From: Alphaproteobacteria bacterium
GTDB lineage: Bacteria > Pseudomonadota > Alphaproteobacteria > CAAGCB01 > CAG-977
Assembly: GCA_900768845.1 (NCBI GenBank)
Contig: CAAGEK010000025.1
Location: forward strand, 1-64,000
Reading direction: 5' to 3'
DNA length: 64,000 bases
Position 1 is the stretch's first letter; the number at the start of each line of letters is the position of its first letter. Made by a program: the position numbers and the translations under genes. Below are positions 51,858 through 60,307 of the stretch, piece after piece. The notes under the pieces are model-generated. The model was not told the DNA's origin and did not search any database. It worked only from the letters and a program-made list of their open reading frames with translations.

Positions 51858-52712
51858 ATGAAGCGGCGTTTAAGGTGCGAAAAGAAACGCCGTTTTCCGC
51901 AATATTTGTCCGTATGCGCGATTGTTAAGAACGAAGCGGCCTATCTGCCGGAATGGATCGAATTTTATAAACTGGCCGGCGCAGATAAATTTTATATTTA
52001 CGATAATGATTCAACGGATAACACCAAAGAAGTCCTAAAGCCTTATATTGATGCGGGCGATGTGGTTTATACGCTTCAATCCGGACAGGCTCAACAGGTT
52101 GTGGCTTATAACGACGCTGTGGCAAAATATAAAAACGAAACGAAATGGTTGGCGTTTTTTGATTTGGACGAATTTGTTTTGCCCCTTTCGACGCGAACGA
52201 TTCCCGAATTTCTAAAAGATTTTGAAGAAGAGTGCGGCGTTGTCGTTTATTGGATGGTTTATGGCGACAACGGGCACAAAACGAAAACGGACGGTTTGGT
52301 TTTGGAACGCTTTACGGCACATTCGACTGAAGATTTTGACGCAAACAGACACGTTAAAACAATAGCCAACCCGAGAGAGATAAAAGAGATGAACGTTCAT
52401 CATGCCGTTTATCGCGGCGGTTTTGCCAAAGACGAGGCCGGCCGTACGATTACATGGGCAAAAGGGGTCAATTCTGTTGAAAAAATCCGGATGAACCACT
52501 ATTTCGGAAAATCGTTTGAAGAATTTATGCAAAAAAGAAACAGAGGGATGGCGGATCATAAACGTAACGATTTACGTTCCGTAAGCGATTTTGAAATTCA
52601 TAACCGTAATGAAATAACAAACGATACGTCGGCGGAAAAATACATCCGTCCGATAAAGGAAGCTCTGGCGCGAAAGGGATTTGACGAAAGCGGGCGATTA
52701 TTGCCGCGCTGA
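51858..52712 (+). CDS. GT92/DUF23-like glycosyltransferase, C-terminal body
   Basis: 284 residues from the ATG at 51858 (an upstream TTG at 51855 is also possible). The GT-A fold is clear: LSVCAIVKNEAAYLPEWIEF, GADKFYIYDNDSTDNTKEVLKPYID, and the metal-binding DLDEF. Later KIRMNHYFGKSFEEFMQKRNRG fits the family. It transfers a sugar to a surface glycan, acceptor unknown. There is no strong ribosome site ahead of the ATG, which fits its being the second part of a fused gene. It is clearly more AT-rich than its neighbours, a sign of transfer. Confidence 0.8.
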   Translation: MKRRLRCEKKRRFPQYLSVCAIVKNEAAYLPEWIEFYKLAGADKFYIYDNDSTDNTKEVLKPYIDAGDVVYTLQSGQAQQVVAYNDAVAKYKNETKWLAFFDLDEFVLPLSTRTIPEFLKDFEEECGVVVYWMVYGDNGHKTKTDGLVLERFTAHSTEDFDANRHVKTIANPREIKEMNVHHAVYRGGFAKDEAGRTITWAKGVNSVEKIRMNHYFGKSFEEFMQKRNRGMADHKRNDLRSVSDFEIHNRNEITNDTSAEKYIRPIKEALARKGFDESGRLLPR

Positions 52713-52742
52713 TGTGTTCGGGCGGGAAAGGGCAAATTGTCT

Positions 52743-52905
52743 GCCGTTGAACGGATGAATGTAACGGCAGGAAGCTAAAACCGCGTATTCCCGCCCTTTC
52801 GGCAAAACGCCGCTGAACGGATGAAGGCAACGGCATAGAATGACTACTCTTCTCATTGCCTACCGGAACATTGTAGTCGCTGAACGGACGGGCGGCCGGA
52901 GCATC
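52743..52905. repeat. three short repeats spaced 66-67 bp
   Basis: The word TGAACGG recurs at 52748, 52814 and 52881. Copies one and two share about 25 bases of the form CCGNTGAACGGATGAANGNAACGGCA; the third matches only the first half. Each starts with a small hairpin CCGTT/AACGG or close to it. Sequence between the copies is unrelated. This could be a relic of duplicated control sites at the end of the transferase gene. It is too short and diverged to call a CRISPR. Confidence 0.5.
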
Positions 52906-52921
52906 TATCGCCACCCCGCCG

Positions 52922-55537
52922 TCACCGGCCGTTGTTTTTCCTGTTCGACAGCAAGCGTGCTTTGCTTTCGGCAATCCGTCGTGCGGTTTCGTCTTTGACG
53001 TCGCTGCGCCGGTAATATTCCGACCATTGCTTTTCGGGCGAATATTTCCGGCTTTCCGCCAGTGTGTCCGACCAATCGCGTTGTGAAAGGGGAACCTTCA
53101 TTTTTTGTTCCAACGCATCCAGTTCCTTTCCCGACAGCTTTGAAACGCTTTGGCGGATCATGGCAGGGACGTCGATGGCGATGCTGTTGAATTTATCGGC
53201 GTTCGTGCCTTTTTTGTCGTCGTTAAACCCCATCAGCAGACTTGCGCCGTTTTCGCGTTTTTCCAACATCATCATGTGTTGCGGCCGCCCGCTTTTCGTC
53301 AGCGCGACGACAACCGTTCCCGTTTGAAAACCTTTTTCTTCGGCCAAAGCGTTGAATTTTCCCGTGCCGCCCGTTTCGTACAAATGACCGCTTTCTTTTG
53401 TCGCTTCGATAAATCCTGCGGGTTTTAAGCCTTGTTTGGCGTCGGGCATGAAATCCAAAACGTTCTCGCCGTAGTAAGATTTCATTTTATAAAGGCTCAA
53501 CAGGATGCCTTGAGCGCAATAACCGTGCAAATCTTCCGTTTTGCCCTCGTATTCCACCGAACCGTCGAAAAAGTCGTACCGGTTTGTCTGGCTTTTCAAA
53601 ACGGACATTTTTTCTTGGAACAAGGCTTGGTCGCCATGCGGGCCGATGAACATCCACTTGCCTTTTTCTTTGCGGATTTTTGCTGTTTCTTCGGGAGAAT
53701 CACGTTTCGCCGTTTCGTAAAGCGCGTTTATACGTTGAAAATCGCGTGCTTTGCAACAGTCCCCCAATTCCTGTATTTTCGCGGGATTGTTTTTATACAG
53801 CTTTTCCAGAACCGAGGCGGAAAAATCGGGTCTTTGTTCCGCCGTATTCAAAAACTCCTCCCGAAGGACGGGATTGTTTTCATATGTTTCAAGAGCTTTA
53901 GCGTTCAACGAGGAAAGAAAGGCGAAACGCTTTTGAACGTCCGCGACAAATTCATCCGTCAAAGCGGCGGCGATTTTGTCTTTTCTGTTCCGGTCGGTTT
54001 CAAGCAAAGCGGTCATTAAAGGCTTTTTTTCAGGCGTCGTCGAAAAAGCGGGGTCTTTGTTTTGTGGCAAAACGGTGTCTCCTTTGATTTTGATTTGTGC
54101 TCCCGACGGCAGAAGCAGTTTGTCCAAACCGGAGCAATTTTGGTTTTCCAACGTTAAATAATCACATTTCATCTTTCCAAAATCCACCGTCCCGTGTTCG
54201 GGCAATTTGACGTTGCTTAAAAAGAAAACGCCGCATTTTTCGGGATAATCGACGGTTTCCGTTCGGGACAAGTCGCAATTTGAAAGGCCGACAACGCCGG
54301 TGCATTTGCTTAAATCAAGTTTTCGGGGGGCAAGACACCCGTCCATGAAAAAATCGCCGGTGAAACGGACGGTTTCCAAGTCTTCCGGCAGAGCCAGCGC
54401 GGAAAATTCCGCATTGGCGATTTCCCGTTTGCCGTTGCGGTTTTTGATTGAACCGCTGAAAACCAATCCGCGAATGTCGGGACGGAAATCAGCGTACCCG
54501 TCCGTTAAAGGAGCGTCCGATTTTTCATAAGGCACGACGGAAAATCCGGAAACCAGCCGGTTCATCCGTTCGGCCATATGGTCGTTTTTCTCGCTGACGT
54601 CATACGGCGTGTGAAGATGCGCGAATTTTTCCCATTCGGGGGAAACATAGCCTTTTTCGTCGGCGATTCGGACGATTTTTTCGCCGGCTTTCAAATAAAC
54701 GGCCGTCAACGGATTTCTGTCGGGCAGGATTAAAGTTTCGTAATCGTCTTTGTTGTCGGGATGGCCGACGCATTCTTCGGAACCGTCGGGACGCTCCACA
54801 CCGGCCATGCCGTAAAATTTCTGTCCGGCGAGTTCTTCAAATTCGTAAATGAAACCGTAAGGTATGCCGTCCGCTTCCTTGTACCTCAGCCCCGCGCCTT
54901 TGATTCCGTCGGCATACGTCGCGGCGGTGGCGAAATCCCTTGTGGCATAAACGGCGTCGCGTTGCCGCCTGTGAAAAGTCATCGCGTACGGATTGCCGCC
55001 CAGAGTGCCGCCACGATACAAACGTCCAGACTTGGGCGAAACGGGTTCCATTTCTTTTTGCGCGAATTCAAGTTGTCGCGCCGTAAAGGAAACGGCGTCC
55101 CGATCGTTCGGGTTGTTTTTCCCTATATCGATGATTTTACCGTCGTAAGTGCGGGTGAGGGCGGGGATCAGGTTTTCTTTTGCAACAGGCAAAGCCCGAC
55201 TTGTCGGGATGCCGTTTCGCCGCATGATTTCATAAACGTCCGCCACGGCTTTGACGGCGTCTTCGGGGGTGAAAAAAGGGGTGCGGAGACCTGTTCCGTC
55301 AACGATGAAAGCGTCGGGAAGGTCTTTCGCATCCGGATGGTAATAGGGAACGGCGTTGATGCCGTTCAAACGCAACAGACTGACGGTTTCATCGACGCGT
55401 TTGCCTTCCGGATAAAGCCCCATGGATACGGAAACCGGATTTTTCAATTCGTCGAAATGATCCGACAAAACGGCGCGCAATCCGTCCTTGTAACCGGAAG
55501 CGTTGATAACGCTTTCTATGAAAGGTTTGTTTCCCAT
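52922..55537 (-). CDS. large effector- or toxin-like multidomain protein, unknown
   Basis: Length 871 residues, no signal peptide. I see four parts. Residues 1-165: unfamiliar. Residues 170-290: SGRLYRGG (Arg175), AVYATRDFATAATYAD (196-210), a strand YGFIYEFE and DYETLILPDRNPL (Glu267), an arrangement like the R/S-T/E core of mono-ADP-ribosyltransferase folds. Residues 380-490: short repeated beta-type units with LDLSKC, LSNCDLS and LTLENQ, like a small leucine-rich solenoid. Residues 665-790: GYCAQGI (Cys674), RPQHMMML (His754) and GFND (Asn772), like a papain/NlpC-type peptidase. All domain calls are inference. It lies divergent to clpB. AAAGGAAA precedes the ATG. Confidence 0.7.
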   Translation of the reverse strand: MGNKPFIESVINASGYKDGLRAVLSDHFDELKNPVSVSMGLYPEGKRVDETVSLLRLNGINAVPYYHPDAKDLPDAFIVDGTGLRTPFFTPEDAVKAVADVYEIMRRNGIPTSRALPVAKENLIPALTRTYDGKIIDIGKNNPNDRDAVSFTARQLEFAQKEMEPVSPKSGRLYRGGTLGGNPYAMTFHRRQRDAVYATRDFATAATYADGIKGAGLRYKEADGIPYGFIYEFEELAGQKFYGMAGVERPDGSEECVGHPDNKDDYETLILPDRNPLTAVYLKAGEKIVRIADEKGYVSPEWEKFAHLHTPYDVSEKNDHMAERMNRLVSGFSVVPYEKSDAPLTDGYADFRPDIRGLVFSGSIKNRNGKREIANAEFSALALPEDLETVRFTGDFFMDGCLAPRKLDLSKCTGVVGLSNCDLSRTETVDYPEKCGVFFLSNVKLPEHGTVDFGKMKCDYLTLENQNCSGLDKLLLPSGAQIKIKGDTVLPQNKDPAFSTTPEKKPLMTALLETDRNRKDKIAAALTDEFVADVQKRFAFLSSLNAKALETYENNPVLREEFLNTAEQRPDFSASVLEKLYKNNPAKIQELGDCCKARDFQRINALYETAKRDSPEETAKIRKEKGKWMFIGPHGDQALFQEKMSVLKSQTNRYDFFDGSVEYEGKTEDLHGYCAQGILLSLYKMKSYYGENVLDFMPDAKQGLKPAGFIEATKESGHLYETGGTGKFNALAEEKGFQTGTVVVALTKSGRPQHMMMLEKRENGASLLMGFNDDKKGTNADKFNSIAIDVPAMIRQSVSKLSGKELDALEQKMKVPLSQRDWSDTLAESRKYSPEKQWSEYYRRSDVKDETARRIAESKARLLSNRKNNGR

Positions 55538-55634
55538 CCGCGCAATTTCCTTTGCTTTCCTCCGTTTTTATATCAAATTTCCGAAATTTTGTCAATAACG
55601 TGCGGTGTAACGCGAAAATAGATATACAAGCTAT

Positions 55635-55662
55635 CTTGCATCGGGAGCGACGAGTTCTATAT
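55635..55662 (+). promoter_or_regulatory. heat-shock (RpoH-type) promoter of clpB
   Basis: CTTG at 55635-55638 and CTATAT at 55657-55662, separated by 18 bases, fit the alphaproteobacterial sigma-32 form (CTTG, 17-18 bases, then a CYTATNT-like -10). RpoH is encoded in this window at 1120. The ribosome site AAGGA lies before the ATG at 55708. Confidence 0.65.
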
Positions 55663-55707
55663 AAAAGAAAGCAGAAGTGCTTTAAAGGTTTTTAAGGACG
55701 GATAAGA

Positions 55708-58389
55708 ATGAATTATGATAAATTGACGGAGCGGAGCAGAGGGTTCATCCAATCTGCACAAAGCGCGGCCGAAGGGAACGACAACCAGTTTTTAACACCC
55801 GAACATCTTTTAAAAGTCCTTTTGGATGATTCAAAAGGGATGGCGGCGGGTTTGATCGCCAAAGCCGGCGGCGACCCGAAAAAGGCGTCGACCGAGGTGA
55901 ATCAAGCCGTCGACCGTCTGCCCAAAGTGTCGGGGGAAAGCGTCGAATGTCTGCCCAATCAGGAATTCGGCAAGATTTTAAATCAGGCCGAAGCGATTTC
56001 CGTCAAAGCGGGCGACGAATATGTCACCGTCGAACGGATTTTGCTGGCGATGCTGATCGTTCCGAACACGACGGTGCATAAAATCCTGAACGAATGCGGC
56101 GTGACGGCTCAAGGGTTGAACTCGGCGATCGAGGAATTGCGTCAGGGCAGAAAGGCCGACAGCGCAAATGCCGAAGACAAATACCATGCTTTGAAAAAAT
56201 ATACGGTCGATTATACGGATCGTGCGTTGAAAGGCAAGCTCGACCCCGTTATCGGGCGCGACGAGGAAATCAGGCGCACGGTTCAGGTTTTATCGCGACG
56301 CACGAAAAACAACCCCGTTTTAATCGGCGAACCCGGAGTGGGTAAAACGGCGGTGGTGGAAGGGCTCGCTTTGCGCATTGTCAACGGCGACGTTCCCGAA
56401 AGCCTGAAAAACAAAAAGCTTTTGGCGTTGGATATGGGGGCTTTGATTGCGGGGGCGAAGTACCGCGGCGAATTTGAAGAACGCCTGAAATCCGTTTTAC
56501 AGGAAATTCAGGCTTCCGACGGGCGGATCATCCTGTTTATCGACGAAATGCACACGATTGTCGGCGCGGGCGCGTCGGAAGGATCCATGGATGCGTCGAA
56601 TTTGTTGAAACCGGCTTTGGCACGCGGAGAGATGCATTGCGTCGGGGCGACGACCCTGAACGAATACAGGCAGTACGTTGAAAAGGATGCGGCTTTGGCC
56701 AGACGGTTCCAGCCCGTTTATGTGAACGAGCCGACCGTCGCCGACACGATTTCCATTTTGCGCGGGATCAAGGAAAAATACGAATTGCATCACGGCGTTC
56801 ACATTTCCGACAGCGCGCTGGTGTCCGCCGCGACGCTTTCCAACCGCTATATTGCCGACCGTTTCCTGCCGGACAAGGCCATCGATTTGATGGACGAAGC
56901 CGCCAGCCGTTTGCGTATGGAAGTCGATTCCAAACCCGAAGCGTTGGACGAAGTCGACCGCCGTTTGATGCAATTGAAAATCGAACGCGAGGCTTTGAAA
57001 AAGGAAACGGATGCGGCGTCGGTCGAACGTCTGGCGAAATTGGAAGGCGAAATCCTCAAGCTTGACGCCGAATCCGAAAGGATGTCGGCGGAATGGCTGG
57101 AAAGCAAGGCGGCGTTGGCCGGTACTTCAAAGTTGCGCGAACAGCTTGACGCCGCGAAGATCGGCGTTGAAAAGGCGATGCGCGAAGGCAGTTACGAACG
57201 TGCGGGCGAATTGCAATACAAAATCATCCCCGATTTGGAAGAGCGGTTGAAAAAAGCGGAAGCGGCGGCGAATGCGTCGCAGGCTTCGGTCAGCAAAACC
57301 GTCACGTCGGAAATGATCGCCGCGGTCGTGTCGCGTTGGACGGGCATTCCCGTCGATAAAATGCTGACGGGCGAACGCGAAAAGCTGTTGAATATGGAAA
57401 ACCATATCCAATCGCGGCTGATCGGTCAGAATGACGCCGTCAAAGCCGTTTCCGACGCCGTGCGCCGTTCCCGTTCGGGGTTGCAGGATCCGAACCGCCC
57501 GATGGGGTCTTTCCTGTTTTTGGGGCCTACCGGCGTCGGGAAAACCGAACTTGCACGTTCTTTGGCGGAATTTTTGTTTGACGACGAAACCGCAATGATC
57601 CGTATCGATATGTCGGAATATATGGAAAAACATTCGGTGGCGCGTCTGATCGGGGCTCCTCCGGGGTATGTCGGGTATGATCAGGGCGGTTTTTTGACCG
57701 AAGCCGTCCGTCGCAGACCTTATCAGGTCATCTTGTTCGACGAGGTGGAAAAAGCCCATCCCGACGTTTTCAATGTGTTGTTGCAGGTCTTGGACGAAGG
57801 GCATCTGACCGACGGGCAGGGGCGCAAGGTTGATTTTAAAAACACGATTATCATTCTGACGTCGAACTTGGGGGCGGAATTTTTGGCGAACCAGCCCGAA
57901 GGGGAAGACGTTTCCGCCGTGCGTGAAGAAGTTATGGAAATCGTCCGGACTTCGTTCAAACCGGAATTTCTGAACCGTTTGGATGAAATCCTGCTGTTCC
58001 GCCGTTTAAGTCGCGCCGATATGTCGGGGATTGTCAGAATCCAGCTGAAACGCCTGTCTTCGCGTTTGGCCGACCGGCGCATCAGGTTGAACGTAACGCC
58101 CGAAGCGTTGAATTGGCTGGCCGATAAGGGGTATGAACCGATGTACGGTGCGCGCCCGTTGAAACGCCTGATTCAAAGGGAGCTGGAAAATCCTTTGGCC
58201 ATAGCCATTCTGGACGGGCGGATCAGGGAAGGTTCCACTGTCGTCATTCGTGTCGGGAACGGGTCTTTGATTATCGATCCCGACGCTCAGCCGGTTGCAA
58301 GGACGGGAGCCGTCAGAAAAGCCCCGCCCGTTTCCGGAAGAGCGGAAATGCGCAGACTGCCTCCGGCTCCGCCTTCATCCGGCGGTTGA
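55708..58389 (+). CDS. clpB: protein disaggregase ClpB
   Basis: Length 893 residues. ClpB is the Hsp100 ring ATPase that rescues aggregated protein together with DnaK. Present are the N-terminal Clp_N domain, the first AAA+ module with Walker A GEPGVGKTAVVEG, the middle coiled coil (about residues 410-525), and the second module with GPTGVGKTELARSLAEFLFDD. The last about 35 residues, rich in P, A, R and S, extend beyond the usual length of about 860. The gene is behind an RpoH-type promoter and has its own terminator. Confidence 0.98.
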   Translation: MNYDKLTERSRGFIQSAQSAAEGNDNQFLTPEHLLKVLLDDSKGMAAGLIAKAGGDPKKASTEVNQAVDRLPKVSGESVECLPNQEFGKILNQAEAISVKAGDEYVTVERILLAMLIVPNTTVHKILNECGVTAQGLNSAIEELRQGRKADSANAEDKYHALKKYTVDYTDRALKGKLDPVIGRDEEIRRTVQVLSRRTKNNPVLIGEPGVGKTAVVEGLALRIVNGDVPESLKNKKLLALDMGALIAGAKYRGEFEERLKSVLQEIQASDGRIILFIDEMHTIVGAGASEGSMDASNLLKPALARGEMHCVGATTLNEYRQYVEKDAALARRFQPVYVNEPTVADTISILRGIKEKYELHHGVHISDSALVSAATLSNRYIADRFLPDKAIDLMDEAASRLRMEVDSKPEALDEVDRRLMQLKIEREALKKETDAASVERLAKLEGEILKLDAESERMSAEWLESKAALAGTSKLREQLDAAKIGVEKAMREGSYERAGELQYKIIPDLEERLKKAEAAANASQASVSKTVTSEMIAAVVSRWTGIPVDKMLTGEREKLLNMENHIQSRLIGQNDAVKAVSDAVRRSRSGLQDPNRPMGSFLFLGPTGVGKTELARSLAEFLFDDETAMIRIDMSEYMEKHSVARLIGAPPGYVGYDQGGFLTEAVRRRPYQVILFDEVEKAHPDVFNVLLQVLDEGHLTDGQGRKVDFKNTIIILTSNLGAEFLANQPEGEDVSAVREEVMEIVRTSFKPEFLNRLDEILLFRRLSRADMSGIVRIQLKRLSSRLADRRIRLNVTPEALNWLADKGYEPMYGARPLKRLIQRELENPLAIAILDGRIREGSTVVIRVGNGSLIIDPDAQPVARTGAVRKAPPVSGRAEMRRLPPAPPSSGG

Positions 58390-58407
58390 CAAGTAAAAAC
58401 GACCGGC

Positions 58408-58440
58408 AAAAACGGCGGTGTTTTCATCCGCCGTTTTTTT
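58408..58440 (+). terminator. intrinsic terminator of clpB
   Basis: AAACGGCGG (58409-58417) pairs with CCGCCGTTT (58428-58436) around TGTTTTCAT, followed by a run of seven T. Confidence 0.85.
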
Positions 58441-58518
58441 GTCCCCAGAAAACGGAGTTCGGAATAACGACGACGCCTTGCGCTGTTTTCATCCGCCGTT
58501 TTTTTGTCCCCCGAAAAC
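58419..58518. repeat. duplicated terminator half, 35-bp direct repeat
   Basis: The 35 bases from TGTTTTCATCC to CCGAAAAC-like text at 58419-58453 occur again at 58484-58518 with one difference (A to C). The second copy keeps the CCGCCGTTTTTTT part but has lost the matching left arm, so only the first is a working terminator. The copies are 65 bases apart. Confidence 0.7.
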
Positions 58519-58646
58519 CCCGCGCCAAGCATAAGCCGTGCGGCGGGAAACGATAATAAAAGCGGAGATGCTATCGAAAATGAGTGTTTGCAGACTTTTT
58601 AAAAAGGAAAAGCGGTTTGACGGTTTTTGAGCGTTGGAGCGACATA

Positions 58647-58780
58647 AAGTTTCGGTGCAAGCAGGGACTATCCGCGGGAAAGAACGCCCGTCAGATTGCA
58701 GAATAAATCATCTGAAGGAAGACGGTTCGTCAGAATCCCTGACGCCAGACCTGCCCGTCCCGTTTACGGAAGGCAAGTAA
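58647..58780 (+). pseudogene. second IS200/IS605 TnpA remnant (C-terminal part)
   Basis: In two frames the text resembles the end of TnpA: KFRCKQGLSAGKNARQIAE (58647-58702, like FWCKGY...GKNxKxIAEYI) and then INHLKEDGSSESLTP, ending in PFTEGK (to 58780, like the INHQLKED...DPFTGxK tail). The overall length is about 45 residues, so only the C-terminal third is left, broken by a stop and a frame change. The right-end hairpin of the element follows at 58805. Compare the clearer copy at 44-489. Confidence 0.6.
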
Positions 58781-58916
58781 AAAAATGCACCTGCCAAAAC
58801 GTTGTACGCCGTTCAGGCGTAGCCGGTGGCATGAGGCGATTCCGTCGTGTCAGGAACCTTTCGTCGGGCGGGCGTCTTTTTGGCTCGTTCGCCGCGGATT
58901 GCCCGAAACAAGGCTG
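58781..58916. other. IS200-type right end with hairpin and leftover sequence
   Basis: TACGCC/GGCGTA with loop GTTCA (58805-58821), then GCCGGTGGCATGAGGCG and GTCAGGAACC. This matches in order the right end of the first element (hairpin CACGCC/GGCGTG with loop GTTTA at 465-481, then GGTCGGTAGCAAGAAGGC and GTCAAGGAAG). No gene is seen up to the end of the lipoprotein gene at 58917. The short reading frames here are not genes. Confidence 0.55.
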
Positions 58917-60155
58917 TTAAGGTTGTTTCAACTCTTTGATGTCTTCGTTTGAAAACCTCATCCCCGTCAACATACACATTTCCGACAGGTCTATGCCCGT
59001 TTGCGGCATATGATGGCCGTAAACGTAAGCCCCCGCGAACCGTTTGAAATCTTGGGAATGCAACGTCCGTCCCGCCCCCAGGGAAATCCACGTCTGATCG
59101 GGCAGGATCATATGCTTCAGACTGCTGTAATATTCCAACTGGCTGCGTCCCAGAGCCGTTTTTTCCAGACGCGAGAATTTCTGGTCTTTCGCCAGCAACA
59201 ACGCCGCATCCGCCAACCCGTATGCCAGACTGCAACTGTTCAAAGAAGGATCGTGCTGGGTGTAAATGCTTTCCAACAGCAAAGTCGTTTGTTTGACGGC
59301 GAAATTGATCAGATATTCGTTTTTCGTTTTTTGGTAACGGATGTACGCCGCCGCCATATCCCATGAATAATCGCGTGTATCGCGGATTTGGCGGTATTGT
59401 CCCGTATAAAGGTTGTCGACCTGCGCCAGCAAAACGTCCGTTTCCCCGTCGTCGGGGATCAGGCGGTTGTAAATCGACAAAGCCAGCCATATTTCAGGTT
59501 GGAAAAAGTTCTTTGACGACGGATGTTTCAACGCTTCCTTTAAATGGAAAACCAGTGCGTCGCGCCATGCCGCCCGTTCCGATGCAAAAGACGCGTCGCT
59601 CGTGGCGTCCCAATATGTCAGTTCGGTCATCAGGGCGAAAGCCGTTGAAACGGCTTCGGCTTCCACCCTTTGCCGTTTTCTGCTTTCCGCGGCTTCCTCC
59701 GTCTGGTCGAAAGACAGCAAAGCCGATCCGCTTTGGTTGTAGTAAAAGGAAATCATCCGTCCGGGGATGTTTTGATGAGCCAGAGAAACGGCTTCGTACC
59801 CCCTCAACGCCTTGACGACGCTTTCCTTGACTTGGGCGGCCATCGGCTGGGCGATTTTGTTGCGGATCAGAAACGAATAATATTTCGCCAGTACATATCC
59901 CGCACGCGTTTGATGGATGACGTTGTCCCAATTCGTATAGCCCCCCGTGATGAAATCGTATTCGTAATTGAAAAATCCGTCGGGCTTTTGCTGGTTCATC
60001 AAATGTTGGGCGGATAAAGACAGGTAATCCAGCACTTTCGTCGGAGATGCGGGCGTTTCGTCCGGATTTTTCCTTTCCTCCTTTGTTTCTTTGCACGCCG
60101 CAGAAACAAACGCGAGGACGGTGCAGAACGCCAATTTGAAAAAACAACGCGGCAT
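58917..60155 (-). CDS. lipoprotein with probable alpha/alpha-toroid domain
   Basis: Length 412 residues. The signal peptide ends in a lipobox (VSAAC, Cys21), so it is anchored to a membrane, and the mature part is periplasmic or outer-membrane. Repeated helical pairs include HLMNQQKPDGFFNYEYDF, DNVIHQTRAGYVLAKYYSFL, AVSTAFALMTELTYWD, LALSIYNRLIP and SLAYGLADAALLLAKD. This pattern is typical of (alpha/alpha)6 barrel enzymes acting on polysaccharide, such as glucuronyl epimerase- or glycosidase-like proteins. No catalytic residue can be named with confidence. Confidence 0.7.
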   Translation of the reverse strand: MPRCFFKLAFCTVLAFVSAACKETKEERKNPDETPASPTKVLDYLSLSAQHLMNQQKPDGFFNYEYDFITGGYTNWDNVIHQTRAGYVLAKYYSFLIRNKIAQPMAAQVKESVVKALRGYEAVSLAHQNIPGRMISFYYNQSGSALLSFDQTEEAAESRKRQRVEAEAVSTAFALMTELTYWDATSDASFASERAAWRDALVFHLKEALKHPSSKNFFQPEIWLALSIYNRLIPDDGETDVLLAQVDNLYTGQYRQIRDTRDYSWDMAAAYIRYQKTKNEYLINFAVKQTTLLLESIYTQHDPSLNSCSLAYGLADAALLLAKDQKFSRLEKTALGRSQLEYYSSLKHMILPDQTWISLGAGRTLHSQDFKRFAGAYVYGHHMPQTGIDLSEMCMLTGMRFSNEDIKELKQP

Positions 60156-60250
60156 TTGAGGGTATCCCTTGAAAAATCAGACCTGTTCCCAGTGTACGAA
60201 GACGTTAAATGAAAATCAAAAGAAAATACGCTGGCTTGTTTTTTCAGATA

Positions 60251-60259
60251 TGCTATACA
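60251..60259 (+). promoter_or_regulatory. candidate extended -10 promoter of the lipid A block
   Basis: TGCTATACA is an extended -10 element; no good -35 is present. The DUF374 gene starts at 60308, with AGGA before it. Confidence 0.35.
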
Positions 60260-60307
60260 TTAGAGGTGAGAAGGGCTGTTCGCCCGCTTGAAAGACAGGA
60301 TTTTCCA

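Noticed and set aside
52743..52905. CRISPR array
   Set aside because: Only three diverged copies, the third partial, and no cas gene anywhere in the window.
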